Positions 1-8,444 of a DNA stretch of 64,000 bases are shown here, piece after piece. The position numbers and the translations under genes are program-made. The DNA is from JAOPZW01 sp963807305 (GTDB lineage Bacteria; Actinomycetota; Thermoleophilia; Solirubrobacterales; Solirubrobacteraceae): positions 124,001-188,000 of the forward strand of contig CAWEBN010000008.1 of the NCBI GenBank assembly GCA_963807305.1, written 5' to 3'. Numbering within the stretch: the first letter of the stretch is position 1; every line of letters starts with the position of its first letter. Under the pieces are notes generated by a model. That model did no database searches, had not been told where the DNA came from, and worked only from the letters and a program-made list of their open reading frames with translations.

Positions 1-1
1 C

Positions 2-586
2 GTCGTGACCTTCCGCCAGGTCGATCCGCTCTACACGATCGGCATGGCCGACCCGACCGCGCCGAAGCTCCTGGGCCAGCTCGAGCTGCTCGGTTACTCC
101 GCCTACCTGCACCCGATCGCCGACGGCCTCCTGCTCGGCGTCGGCCAGGACGCGACGCCCGAGGGCCGCACCAAGGGCGTGCAGGTGTCGCTCTTCGGCG
201 TCGGCGATCCAGCGCATCCGAAGCTCCTGGCCCAACACGCGCTGGGCGCGGCGTCGTCGTCGCAGGTCGAGTTCGACAGCCACGCCTTCCTCTACTGGGC
301 CCCGCGGCAGCTCGTCGTGCTGCCGGTGCAGGTCTACGACGCGGGCACGGATCCGTCGTCGCCGGGCTTCACCGGCGCGGTCGCGCTGACCGTCACCCCG
401 TCGGGGATCGCCGAGGCCGGCCGGGTCGCCCACGACCCGGCCGATGGCTACGTCCCGGCGATCAGCCGCACGGTCGTCATCGGCGACCAGCTGCTGACGG
501 TCTCCGACGGCGGCGTGATGGCGACGGCGCTCGACGGCTTCGCGCGCGTCGGGTGGGTGGCGTTCCCGGCGCCCGCGGGCGACTGA
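2..586 (+). CDS. Beta-propeller domain protein, C-terminal part (5' end outside window)
   Basis: The reading frame is open to the left edge, so only the last ~195 residues are present. The segment has repeated short blade-like units (ADPTAPKLLGQLEL, GDPAHPKLLAQHAL) of the kind found in secreted beta-propeller proteins (Beta_propel family), where each blade reads as a name/value statement followed by a comparison. In that family the N-terminus carries a signal peptide and the protein is extracytoplasmic; that part is not visible here. Substrate or partner is unknown. It ends facing the convergent hydrolase gene, with an inverted-repeat element between them. Family assignment is by resemblance of the C-terminal blades. 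Confidence 0.65.
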   Translation, partial: VVTFRQVDPLYTIGMADPTAPKLLGQLELLGYSAYLHPIADGLLLGVGQDATPEGRTKGVQVSLFGVGDPAHPKLLAQHALGAASSSQVEFDSHAFLYWAPRQLVVLPVQVYDAGTDPSSPGFTGAVALTVTPSGIAEAGRVAHDPADGYVPAISRTVVIGDQLLTVSDGGVMATALDGFARVGWVAFPAPAGD

Positions 587-589
587 GTC

Positions 590-796
590 GCGCTTGCTGC
601 GCTGCGCGACGCCTAAAGCATCATCGAGGGGACGGAGTGAGCGGTGGTCGCAGCGCCCGTGGCGTGCGTGCCGTCATATGCATCACATGGATGAAGAAGA
701 CCGCACGCGCCTGAGGACGACGGCCCGCGCCGCGAAACGCCGCCCGCCTCCCTTCCCCCTCGGTGATGCTTAGGCGCCTAACAGCGCCGCAAGCGC
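590..796. repeat. MITE-like element with ~41-base imperfect terminal inverted repeats
   Basis: The left arm (590-631) and right arm (756-796) are inverted copies. Both carry GCGCTTGC.GCGCTG near the outer edge and CGCCTAA(A)GCATCA.CGAGGGG near the inner edge, with a few mismatches and a small internal indel. The ~125-base centre has no transposase; it holds a 31-codon ATG frame (678-773) without a clear ribosome site. The element fills the gap between two convergent genes, so it could be a non-autonomous mobile element or a large bidirectional terminator. No target duplication is obvious. Confidence 0.55.
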
Positions 797-809
797 CGCG
801 CGGACGACC

Positions 810-1760
810 CTAGATCGCGTCCCGCAGGAACGCGTACTGCTCCGCCCGCGCGGCCGCCGTGACCCGCAGCGGGAAGGCGTTGAAGCCGTGGATCGCCTCG
901 GGCCAGGTGCGCAGCTCCGCCCGCGCGCCCGATGCTGCCCAGCGCGCGTGCATGAACAGGGAGTCGTCGAGCAGCGGGTCCATCGTGCCGACCGTGAAGA
1001 GCGCGGGCGGCATGTCGTGCAGGGCGGCGTAGAGCGGCGAGATGTCCGGGTCGCGACGCGCCTCGTCGCTGAGCCCCGGCAGGAACATGTCGCCGAAGTA
1101 GTGCAGGATCGGCGTCGAGAGGATGAGGTTGCGCTCGCCCCACAGTCGCTGGCTGGGCGTCATCGACAGGTCGAACGCCCCGTAGATGAGGTTCGCGGCC
1201 GCGAAGGCGCCGGTGATCCCGTGGCGGTCGCGCAGGCGCAGCAGGGTCACGGCGCTGAGGTGGCCGCCCGCCGAGTCGCCGCCGATCGTCGCAAGCTCCG
1301 GCAGCCCGAGCTCCGCGAAGCCCTCGCGCAGCAGCCACAGCGCCGCGTCCTCGCAGTCGTCGGACGCCGCCGGGTGCGGGTGCTCGGGCGCGAGGCGATA
1401 GTCGACGCTCACCGCGCACAGCCCGGTCGTGTCCGCGAGCTCGACGAGCAGCGGGTCCTGGAAGTCGGCCGCGCTCAACGCCCAGCCGCCGCCGTGGATG
1501 TGCAGGTACGCGCCGACGGCGGCCTGCTCGGGCGCGATCACCCTCAGCCGCAGCGGCCCCGACCGCGCCTCGATCGTGACGTCCCGCGCGCGCTCGGGAC
1601 GGAAGGTCGGCGGCGGGAAGATGCCGCCGCCCTCTCGGCGCTGCCGGCGGGCCTCCTCGACCGGCATCTCGTTGGTCGCCGGGTTGGCGGCGAGCTGTCG
1701 CTCGAGCTCGGCGTTGAACGCCCGCGTCTCGGCGAGCACGTCATCGGCCACGGCAGTCAT
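810..1760 (-). CDS. Alpha/beta hydrolase (hormone-sensitive-lipase family esterase)
   Basis: A 316-residue esterase of the alpha/beta hydrolase fold-3 group. The oxyanion motif HGGG is at ~89-92, followed by the nucleophile elbow GDSAGG (Ser ~163). The acid lies in the MDPLLDD segment and the catalytic His in AIHGF near the C-terminus, so the triad looks complete. The family hydrolyses short-chain carboxylic esters in the cytoplasm; the natural substrate cannot be read from sequence. The ATG start lies 9 bases after the stop of the RNB nuclease gene, so it is probably the last gene of the ftsE-ftsX-ctpA-RNB run. Confidence 0.85.
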   Translation of the reverse strand: MTAVADDVLAETRAFNAELERQLAANPATNEMPVEEARRQRREGGGIFPPPTFRPERARDVTIEARSGPLRLRVIAPEQAAVGAYLHIHGGGWALSAADFQDPLLVELADTTGLCAVSVDYRLAPEHPHPAASDDCEDAALWLLREGFAELGLPELATIGGDSAGGHLSAVTLLRLRDRHGITGAFAAANLIYGAFDLSMTPSQRLWGERNLILSTPILHYFGDMFLPGLSDEARRDPDISPLYAALHDMPPALFTVGTMDPLLDDSLFMHARWAASGARAELRTWPEAIHGFNAFPLRVTAAARAEQYAFLRDAI

Positions 1761-1769
1761 GGCCCGATC

Positions 1770-3494
1770 CTATGACTCCGGGATGCCCACGAGGTCGAGG
1801 TCCACGCGCCCACGCGGCGCTTCGACCTGGCGCACGGCCACCCTCACGGGATCGCCGAGCCGGATCACCCCGCCGGTGCGTGTGCCCAGCAGCATCGTCC
1901 CCTGCTCGTTGAGCTCCCACCAGTCGCCGCGCAGGCGGCGGACGGGCAGCAGCCCCTGGTAGCCGTCGCCGAAGGTCACGAACGCGCCCGCGCCGATGAG
2001 GCCGGTGACCTCGCCGTCATAGATGCTGTCCCAGCCGCCTTCGTACATGTCGCGCTCGAGCAGGAAGCAGCGCGCGACGTCGTCGGCGTCGCGCTCGATG
2101 ACCATCGCGTCGCGCTCGCGCGCCGAGGTCCACTCGGCCGCCTCGTCCAGGGCGCTCGCGCGCGGCGCGTCCTCGCCCCCGCCGACGGCGCTGAGCAGCG
2201 CGCGGTGGCAGACGAGGTCGGGGTAGCGGCGGATCGGCGAGGTGAAGTGGCAGTAGCGCGGCGACTGCAGCCCGGCGTGGCCGAGGTTGACCGGCGAGTA
2301 GCGGGCCTGCTTGAGCGAGCGCAGGACGAGCGAGGTGAGCGCCTGGCGGCCGTGGCCGGTGCGGCGCACGTGCTGGTCGACGAGCACCGAGCACTCGGCC
2401 ACGATCTCGGCCGCCTGCGACGGCGAGAGCGGCTCGGGCACCGGCGGCGTCGCGATGTCCAGCGAGGCGAGCTGGTCGACCAGGCGCAGCACGGCCTGCG
2501 TCTCCGGGCGCTCGTGGACGCGGTAGAGCGCCGGGATCGAGCGCTCGTCGAGCATCGTCGCGACGGCCTCGTTGGCGGCGATCATCAGGTGCTCGATGAG
2601 CCGATGGGACTCGGTCTGGACGGACGCCACCGCCTCGATGAGGTGCCCGCGCCGGTCGAAGGCGAACTCGGGCTCGACGGACTCGATGGCCAGCGCGCCG
2701 CGGCTCTCGCGGCGCGCCTGGAGGGCCGCTGCCGCCGCGCGCGCCGCCGCGAGCGGCCGCGCCCACGGCTCCTCCGCGGCCTCAGCGCCCGCGAAGATGC
2801 CGTCGACCCGGTCGTAGTCCAGGCGCTCGTCGGAGCGGATCAGCGAGCGGTAGAAGGCCGTCTTGACCGTCTGCGCCCCCCGCAGCTCCATCTCGACGGT
2901 GACGGCCAGACGGTCGACGCCTGGCCGTAGCGAGCAGGCGTCGTTGGACAGCGCCTCGGGCAGCATGGGCTCGACCGCGCCGGGCACGTAGACGGAGGTC
3001 GAGCGCCGGAAGGCCTCGCGGTCGACAGCGCCGCCCGGCCGCACGTAGGCCGAGACGTCGGCGATGTGGACCCAGACGCGCCAGTGCTCGTCGCCGAGCG
3101 CCTCGCACGAGATCGCGTCGTCGAAGTCACGGGCCGTGACGGGGTCGATGGTGAAGGTCGGCAGGTCCGTGAGGTCGCGGCGGGCGACATCGGGCGGCCC
3201 CGCGTCGGCGGCGGCCCGCTCGACCCCGGCCGGGAACGAGCGCCGCAGCCCGCGATCGAGCATCAGCGCCTCGATGACGTCGCGGGCCACGTCGGGGCGC
3301 CCGAGCACGCGCGCGATCTTGAAGCGGCCGCCCTTCGCGTTGGGATGCAGCAGCGCCAGGCGCCCGGGGCGCGCGTCGCGCGAGCGCTCGACGGTCGCCC
3401 GCCGGCCGCGCTGGAAGAACGGCTCGCCGACGAGGAAGCGGCCGCGCTGCTCGAGCAGGACGACGCGCGGCGGGGCGTCGGTCAGGTCGGGCAC
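1770..3494 (-). CDS. RNB-domain exoribonuclease (RNase II/R family)
   Basis: A 574-residue 3'-5' exoribonuclease. The RNB active-site signature TIDPVTARDFDDAIS is at ~115-129, with the Asp residues that bind the catalytic magnesium. HIADVSAYV follows, and SPIRRYPDLVCHRAL, typical of RNase II/R, lies near residue 400. The C-terminal ~90 residues look like an S1-type beta-barrel (GEVTGLIGAGAFVTF). It is shorter than E. coli RNase R because the N-terminal cold-shock part is reduced. Its start overlaps the end of ctpA by 13 bases, so the two are translationally coupled. RNase R often sits beside smpB, which is not seen here. Expected role: RNA turnover. Confidence 0.9.
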   Translation of the reverse strand: MPDLTDAPPRVVLLEQRGRFLVGEPFFQRGRRATVERSRDARPGRLALLHPNAKGGRFKIARVLGRPDVARDVIEALMLDRGLRRSFPAGVERAAADAGPPDVARRDLTDLPTFTIDPVTARDFDDAISCEALGDEHWRVWVHIADVSAYVRPGGAVDREAFRRSTSVYVPGAVEPMLPEALSNDACSLRPGVDRLAVTVEMELRGAQTVKTAFYRSLIRSDERLDYDRVDGIFAGAEAAEEPWARPLAAARAAAAALQARRESRGALAIESVEPEFAFDRRGHLIEAVASVQTESHRLIEHLMIAANEAVATMLDERSIPALYRVHERPETQAVLRLVDQLASLDIATPPVPEPLSPSQAAEIVAECSVLVDQHVRRTGHGRQALTSLVLRSLKQARYSPVNLGHAGLQSPRYCHFTSPIRRYPDLVCHRALLSAVGGGEDAPRASALDEAAEWTSARERDAMVIERDADDVARCFLLERDMYEGGWDSIYDGEVTGLIGAGAFVTFGDGYQGLLPVRRLRGDWWELNEQGTMLLGTRTGGVIRLGDPVRVAVRQVEAPRGRVDLDLVGIPES

Positions 3495-4723
3495 TTGGCG
3501 CCGGCGACGGCCATCGCCCGGTCCAGCCCCTCGTCGGTCTTCGTCTTGGGGTCGTCCTTGGCCCGGATGTCGGGGATGATCCCCTTGCCCGTCGAGACGC
3601 CCTTGCCGCCGAGGTTGCGGCCCTTGGGCGTGAAGTACTGGCCGGCCGTGATGTCCAGCGCGCCGCCGTTCGACAGCTCGAGGACCTCCTGGAAGACGCC
3701 CTTGCCGAACGTCTCGGTGCCGACGACCTTCGCGCGGTCGCGGTCCTGCAACGCGCCGGTCACGATCTCGGAGGCGGAGGCGGTGTCGCCGTTGACGAGC
3801 ACCGACATCGGCGCCGTCGGCACGACCGGGTCACCGGTGGCGCGCAGCGTCTGCTCCTTCACGGAGCGCCCGCGTGTCGTGACGATGGGCCCGTCCTTGA
3901 GGAAGGCCGAGGCGATGAGCTGCGCCTCGGACACGAGGCCGCCGCCGTTGTCGCGCAGGTCGAGCACGAAGACCTTGGCGCCGCGCTTCTGCAGCTTGCG
4001 CAGCGCGGCGTAGACCTCGGCGTGCGCGCCCGAGCTGAACTGCGACAGGCGCACGACGCCGACCGGGCAGCCCCCCGAGGTGCGCAGCTGCGAGGCGACG
4101 ACCGGCACCGTGACCGTCGAGCGCGACACGGTCTTCGTGTAGGTCTTGCCGTCACGGACCCAGGTGAGGCGCACCTCGCTGCCGGGCGGCCCCTTGACCC
4201 GGTCGACGGATTCCTGCTGCGAGAGCCCGGCGAGCCGGTGCCCGTCGGCGGACACGATGACGTCGCCCTGGCGCAGTCCGGCCCGCTTGGCCGGCGACCC
4301 GTCGTAGACGGCGTCGACGCGCAGGCCCTTGGGGTGGCGCGAGACCTGGAGCCCGACGCCCGAGAACTCGGAGTTCTGCGCGTCCTTGAAGCGCTTGTAC
4401 TGCGCCGGATCGAAGTAGTTGGAGAAGCGGTCGCCGAGCTTGGCCACGACCCCGGCGATGGCGTCGTCGGCCAGCGCCGACTTCGGGATCTGCCGGTAGT
4501 AGGTGTCGTGCACCCGGTCGATCGCCTCCTGGACGACCGCGGTGTCCCCGTCGCCCACCAGCGCGTTGCGCACGGGGCCCGGCAGCCAGTCCGAGTGGCG
4601 CCCCGCCACCCACATCCCGAACAGCAGCACGACCACCACGAGGGCGAGCAGGGGAACGAAGCGTGGGACGGAGGCGAGCCGGCGCAAGACACCACAGAGT
4701 ACGAGGCCACACGTCAACGGCAC
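3482..4723 (-). CDS. ctpA: C-terminal processing protease (S41 family)
   Basis: A 413-residue membrane-anchored serine protease. A signal-anchor helix lies at ~20-40 (VPLLALVVVVLLFGMWVAG). A PDZ domain follows at ~115-190 (GVGLQVSRHPKGLRVDAVYDG), then the S41 catalytic domain. The catalytic dyad is visible as Ser ~316 in NGDTASASEI and Lys ~341 in TFGKG; their 25-residue spacing is that of known Ctp/Tsp enzymes. It should act outside the membrane, cleaving C-termini of exported substrates. It lies 28 bases downstream of ftsX, matching the ftsE-ftsX-ctp order of many Gram-positives. A slightly shorter start (GTG near residue 12) is possible. Confidence 0.92.
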   Translation of the reverse strand: MPLTCGLVLCGVLRRLASVPRFVPLLALVVVVLLFGMWVAGRHSDWLPGPVRNALVGDGDTAVVQEAIDRVHDTYYRQIPKSALADDAIAGVVAKLGDRFSNYFDPAQYKRFKDAQNSEFSGVGLQVSRHPKGLRVDAVYDGSPAKRAGLRQGDVIVSADGHRLAGLSQQESVDRVKGPPGSEVRLTWVRDGKTYTKTVSRSTVTVPVVASQLRTSGGCPVGVVRLSQFSSGAHAEVYAALRKLQKRGAKVFVLDLRDNGGGLVSEAQLIASAFLKDGPIVTTRGRSVKEQTLRATGDPVVPTAPMSVLVNGDTASASEIVTGALQDRDRAKVVGTETFGKGVFQEVLELSNGGALDITAGQYFTPKGRNLGGKGVSTGKGIIPDIRAKDDPKTKTDEGLDRAMAVAGAKCPT

Positions 4724-4751
4724 GTCAGGCGACGTGCCTTCGCCGCGCGGG

Positions 4752-5648
4752 CTAGACGCGCAGGAAGCGCCGCAGCGAGAGTCCCGACCCCGCGGCGCTC
4801 ACGCCGATCGATGCGGCCAGCAGCACGGCCACGAGCACGCCGAGGTGGATCGTCTTGGGCGCGGCGAGCAGGGCGAACTGGCTGATGAGCGGATCGAGCA
4901 GGGCGATCTTGCCCACCAGCAGCAGGAGGATCGCCATGGTGCCGCCGAGCGCGCCGAGGACGATGCCCTCGATGACGAACGGCCAGCGGATGAACCAGTC
5001 GGTCGCGCCGACGAGCTTCATGACCTCGACCTCGCGCCGGCGCGAGAAGAGCGACAGCCGGATCGTGTTGGACACGAGCAGGACGCTCGCGACGATGAGC
5101 AGCACGGCGAGCAGGCCGGTCGTCAGCTTCACCACGCGCGTGGCCACGAGGATCTTCTGCGTGTCGTCCTTCGAGTTCTTGACCGTGTCGATGGCAGGGT
5201 CGATCGTCGTGTGCCCGCCGCCGGGCGCGAGGGGCGCCAGCGCATCACGGAGCTTGAGCGCGTTGTCGGGCTTGTCGGGCGTGACGCGGAAGGTGTCGGG
5301 CAGCGGGTTGGAGCCCAGGAGGTCGTAGGCCTCGGGGTAGCGCGCCTTCTGCTCCTTGAGCGCGGCGGCCTTCGAGAGGTACTGGACCTTGCCGACGTGG
5401 TCGACGTTGTCGTCGAGCAGGCGCTGGACGCGGGCGACATCGGCCGGCTTGGCGTCGGTCTTCAGATAGACGTTGACCAGCACGCGGCTGCGCACGTCGT
5501 TGGCCGCGCCGGTCGTCGCCTGGACGACGGGGATGAAGACGCCGAGGACGAGCACGGTGACGAGCACCGAGGCCATGGCCGCGAAGCTCGGGACGGCGTT
5601 GCGCGACATCGAGCGGAACGCCTCGCGGAGGAAGAAGCCGACGCGCAT
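4752..5648 (-). CDS. ftsX: Cell division protein FtsX (ABC-type membrane subunit)
   Basis: A 298-residue FtsX. The first membrane helix is at ~20-45, followed by the large extracellular loop (~45-165) containing VLVNVYLKTDAKPADVARVQ and PLPDTFRV. Three further helices lie in the C-terminal half (KLTTGLLAVLLIVASVLLVSNT; IEGIVLGALGGTMAILLLLV; LGVLVAVLLAASIGVSAAG). FtsX partners FtsE and passes ATP-driven changes to periplasmic or septal peptidoglycan hydrolases. Its start codon shares one base with the ftsE stop (TGATG), so the two are strictly coupled. Confidence 0.95.
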   Translation of the reverse strand: MRVGFFLREAFRSMSRNAVPSFAAMASVLVTVLVLGVFIPVVQATTGAANDVRSRVLVNVYLKTDAKPADVARVQRLLDDNVDHVGKVQYLSKAAALKEQKARYPEAYDLLGSNPLPDTFRVTPDKPDNALKLRDALAPLAPGGGHTTIDPAIDTVKNSKDDTQKILVATRVVKLTTGLLAVLLIVASVLLVSNTIRLSLFSRRREVEVMKLVGATDWFIRWPFVIEGIVLGALGGTMAILLLLVGKIALLDPLISQFALLAAPKTIHLGVLVAVLLAASIGVSAAGSGLSLRRFLRV

Positions 5649-6490
5649 CAGTCGCGGAACGCCTCGTCGAACTCGTCGCCGGGCTCGCGGACCCGCTTGG
5701 GCTCGGGCGCGGGCTCGCGCAGGAGCGCGCCGAACTCGGCGGTCGACATGTCGCGCGGCGCATAGAGGCCCGAGACCTCGTCACGGACGATGCGCCCGCT
5801 CGAGAGCTCGATGACGCGCCGGCGCATGCGGTCGACCATGGCCGAGTCGTGCGTGGCGACGATCACGGTCGTCCCCGTGAGGTTGATGCGGTACAGCAGC
5901 TGCATGATCCCGATCGAGGTCTCCGGATCGAGGTTGCCGGTCGGCTCGTCGGCCAGCAGCAGCGGCGGGTGGTTGACGAACGCGCGTGCGACCGACACGC
6001 GCTGCTGCTCGCCGCCGGAGAGCTGGTCGGGGAAGTGGTGCAGCTTGGTCGACAGGCCGGTCAGGCGCAGGATGTCCGGCACCTTGGCGCGGACCTCCTT
6101 GCGCGAGCTGCCGGTGACCTGGAGCGCATAGGCGACGTTGTCGTGCACGGTCCGGTTGGGCAGCAGCTTGAAGTCCTGGAAGACCACCCCGAGGTTGCGC
6201 CGGAAGAAGGGGACCTTCTTGCGCGTGATCTCGGACAGGTCGCGCCCGGCGACGCGGATCGCTCCGGACGTCGGCTCGAGCTCCTTGATGAGCAGGCGCA
6301 TGACGGTCGACTTGCCCGACCCCGTCGAGCCGACGAGGAAGACGAACTCGCCGCGCCCGACCGTGAACGAGGCGTCGTCGAGACCCATCCCGTTGTCGTA
6401 GCGCTTGCTGACGCGGCGGAACTCGACGACCGGCGGTGCGGTCGGACGTGCCGCCTCGCGAGCGAGGATTTCGGCTTCGGTCGTGGCCAT
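5648..6490 (-). CDS. ftsE: Cell division ATP-binding protein FtsE
   Basis: ABC ATPase partner of FtsX, ~280 residues from the chosen ATG. It has Walker A GSTGSGKST, signature LSGGEQQRVSVARAF, Walker B LLLADEPTGNLD and the switch His in VIVATHDSAM. The block FFRRNLGVVFQDFKLLPNRTVHDN is typical of FtsE. A longer frame exists upstream (to 6616), but its extra 42 residues are unlike FtsE; the ATG giving MATTEAEIL fits best. An acidic C-terminal extension of ~50 residues follows the ATPase core, as in several actinobacterial FtsE proteins. The upstream leader contains the palindrome AGCGTC-GCGA-GACGCT at 6506-6521. Confidence 0.94.
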   Translation of the reverse strand: MATTEAEILAREAARPTAPPVVEFRRVSKRYDNGMGLDDASFTVGRGEFVFLVGSTGSGKSTVMRLLIKELEPTSGAIRVAGRDLSEITRKKVPFFRRNLGVVFQDFKLLPNRTVHDNVAYALQVTGSSRKEVRAKVPDILRLTGLSTKLHHFPDQLSGGEQQRVSVARAFVNHPPLLLADEPTGNLDPETSIGIMQLLYRINLTGTTVIVATHDSAMVDRMRRRVIELSSGRIVRDEVSGLYAPRDMSTAEFGALLREPAPEPKRVREPGDEFDEAFRD

Positions 6491-6664
6491 ACCCGGCTGC
6501 AACTTAGCGTCGCGAGACGCTGATCCCTTCTCGATCGTCCCACATGCAACCGCCCTTGCACGCCGGGAGTTGCGGTCCTCGTTGCGGTGCATCGTCGCCG
6601 CACGTCGCTCCTGCACCCTGACGGAGGGACACGCGGAGCGGAGGCTTGGGCTTGACAGGTGGTG

Positions 6665-6678
6665 TGTGATATTTCACA
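6665..6678 (+). promoter_or_regulatory. Palindromic operator candidate TGTGA-N4-TCACA at the GntR gene start
   Basis: TGTGA TATT TCACA is a perfect 5+5 dyad that ends on the first base of the ATG of the GntR regulator. A TTGACA -35-like hexamer lies just upstream (6652-6657). A dyad placed over the promoter and start is what is expected for an autorepressing FCD-type GntR protein. Binding by this regulator is an inference. Confidence 0.5.
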
Positions 6679-7340
6679 TGCCAGTTCCTTCGGGCGAGGC
6701 CGTCGCGACCCGCGTGCTCCTGCGCGACGAGGCCTACGGGCGGTTGCGCGACGCGATCCTCGACGGGACGCTGGAGGCCGGCGAGCAGCTGCGCGATGCG
6801 GAGCTGTCCTCGTGGCTGGGCATCAGCCGCACGCCGATCCGCGAGGCCCTGGCGCGGCTGGAGGACTGCGGCCTCGTCGAGAGCGCGCCCAACCGCTACA
6901 CGCGCGTGGCGCCGCTCGACCGCCGCGATGCCCAGGACGCCTTCCAGGTCGTCGCCGCGCTGCACGCCTTGGCGGCGACCTTGGGGGTGGCGCGCGTGTC
7001 GAGCGGCGAGATCGACGCCATGGCGGCGGCCAACGAGCGCTTCTCCGCCGCGCTCGCGAGCGGCGACGTCGACGCGGCGGTCGCCGCCGACGACGCGTTC
7101 CACGACGTCCTCGTCCACGCCGCGGCCAACGGCGAGATCGCACGCTCGCTCGAGCGGCTGATGCCACGGCTGCGGCGCCTGGAGCGCCTGCGGTTCGGGT
7201 CGCTGGTCGGGCGCCGTTCGGCCGAGCAGCACGCGGCCATCGTCGAGCGCTGCGCCGCGGGCGACGTCGCGGGCGCCGCGGCGGCCTCGCGCGAGAACTG
7301 GCTGTCCCTCGGAACCCTCATAGATCGGAGCTTCACGTGA
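6678..7340 (+). CDS. GntR-family (FCD subfamily) transcriptional regulator
   Basis: About 220 residues. The N-terminal winged helix (~14-75) contains YGRLRDAILDGTLEAGEQL and the recognition helix region WLGISRTPIREALARLEDCGLV. The C-terminal alpha-helical FCD domain (~90-215) should bind a small carboxylate-type effector, usually with a metal. The stop overlaps the start of the downstream ACC deaminase gene (GTGA), so regulator and enzyme are translated together, and control of that gene is the obvious guess. A start at an in-frame GTG about 12 codons later is possible if the transcript begins close to the ATG. Confidence 0.88.
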   Translation: MPVPSGEAVATRVLLRDEAYGRLRDAILDGTLEAGEQLRDAELSSWLGISRTPIREALARLEDCGLVESAPNRYTRVAPLDRRDAQDAFQVVAALHALAATLGVARVSSGEIDAMAAANERFSAALASGDVDAAVAADDAFHDVLVHAAANGEIARSLERLMPRLRRLERLRFGSLVGRRSAEQHAAIVERCAAGDVAGAAAASRENWLSLGTLIDRSFT

Positions 7341-8368
7341 CCGACGCCGTCGCCTACCCCACCGCGGGCCTCGAGGCCTACGAGCGCTTCCCGCTCCTGC
7401 ACGGACCGTCGCCCGTGCACCGGCTCGCGCGCCTGACCGAGCACCTCGGCGGCCCGGAGATCTGGGCCAAGCGCGAGGACGTCAACACCGGCGTCGGGAT
7501 GGGCGGCAACAAGCTGCGCAAGCTCGAGTACCTGGTCGCCGATGCGCTGGCCGAAGGCTGCGACACGCTCGTCTCGATCGGCGGCGTGCAGTCCAACCAC
7601 ACGCGCTCGGTCGCGGCCGCGGCGGCGGTGGCGGGCCTGCGCGCCCGGCTCGTCCAGGAGAGCTGGGTCGACTGGCCCGACGCCGTCTACGACCGCGTGG
7701 GCAACATCCTGCTGAGCCGGATCATGGGCGCCGAGGTCGAGCTCGTGCACTCGACGTTCGCGATCGGGGTCAAGGAGAGCTGGCAGCGCGCGATCGACGA
7801 GGTCCGCGAGCGCGGCGGGCGTCCCTACCCCATCCCGGCCGGCGCCTCGGACCACCCGCTCGGCGGCCTGGGCTTCGCGAGCTTCGCGCGCGAGGTCGAG
7901 CGCCAGGAGGCGGAGCTCGGCGTCTTCTTCGACCACGTCGTCGTGTGCACGGTGACCGGCAGCACGCAGGCGGGCATGATCGCCGGCTTCGCGGGCGGCG
8001 AGCGCCCGCGCCGGGTGCTCGGCATCGACGCGTCGGCCCGCATCGAGGAGACGCGCGCGGCGGTGGCGCGTATCGCGCGCGACACGGCGCAGCGGATCGG
8101 GCTGGGCCGCGACCTGCGCGACGACGAGATCGAGGTCCTCGAGGGCTTCGCGGGCGAGCGCTACGGCGTCCCCGTGCAGCAGACGCTCGACGCCATCCTG
8201 CTCGCCGGCCGCTTGGAGGCGATGGTCTGCGACCCGGTCTACGAGGGCAAGTCGATGGCGGGCCTCGTCGGGCTCGTCGGCGACGGGACGATCCCCACCG
8301 ACGCCACGGTGCTGTACGTGCACCTCGGCGGGGCGCCGGCGCTGAACGGGTACAGCGCGCTCTTCTAG
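7337..8368 (+). CDS. acdS: 1-aminocyclopropane-1-carboxylate (ACC) deaminase
   Basis: A 343-residue PLP enzyme of the tryptophan-synthase-beta fold. The PLP lysine is in GGNKLRKLEYL (Lys ~59) and the phosphate/carboxylate-binding Ser in GGVQSNHTR (Ser ~86). Near the C-terminus YEGKSM and YVHLGGAPALNGY carry the Glu and Leu that, in published comparisons, separate true ACC deaminases from D-cysteine desulfhydrases. The reaction is ACC to 2-oxobutyrate plus ammonia; ACC is the plant ethylene precursor, which would fit a root-associated bacterium. Length matches the family (~338). D-cysteine desulfhydrase is the main alternative. Confidence 0.85.
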   Translation: MTDAVAYPTAGLEAYERFPLLHGPSPVHRLARLTEHLGGPEIWAKREDVNTGVGMGGNKLRKLEYLVADALAEGCDTLVSIGGVQSNHTRSVAAAAAVAGLRARLVQESWVDWPDAVYDRVGNILLSRIMGAEVELVHSTFAIGVKESWQRAIDEVRERGGRPYPIPAGASDHPLGGLGFASFAREVERQEAELGVFFDHVVVCTVTGSTQAGMIAGFAGGERPRRVLGIDASARIEETRAAVARIARDTAQRIGLGRDLRDDEIEVLEGFAGERYGVPVQQTLDAILLAGRLEAMVCDPVYEGKSMAGLVGLVGDGTIPTDATVLYVHLGGAPALNGYSALF

Positions 8369-8369
8369 G

Positions 8370-8411
8370 TCGTCCGCACCGCGCGCGCGGCGCCGCCGGC
8401 GCCAAGCGGAC
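8370..8411. terminator. Structured convergent terminator candidate
   Basis: Outer arms CGTCCGC/GCGGACG enclose an inner GGCGCC-GCC-GGCGCC hairpin, directly after the acdS stop and before the convergent secreted-protein gene. There is no T-run, as is common in GC-rich actinobacteria. Confidence 0.45.
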
Positions 8412-8444
8412 GAGGCCGCGAGGGGCCGGCGGCAGCGCGCGTGA

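Noticed and set aside
678..773. 31-codon ATG frame inside the 590-796 element
   Set aside because: No ribosome site, very basic and Pro-rich, and the stop lies inside a repeat arm; probably chance.
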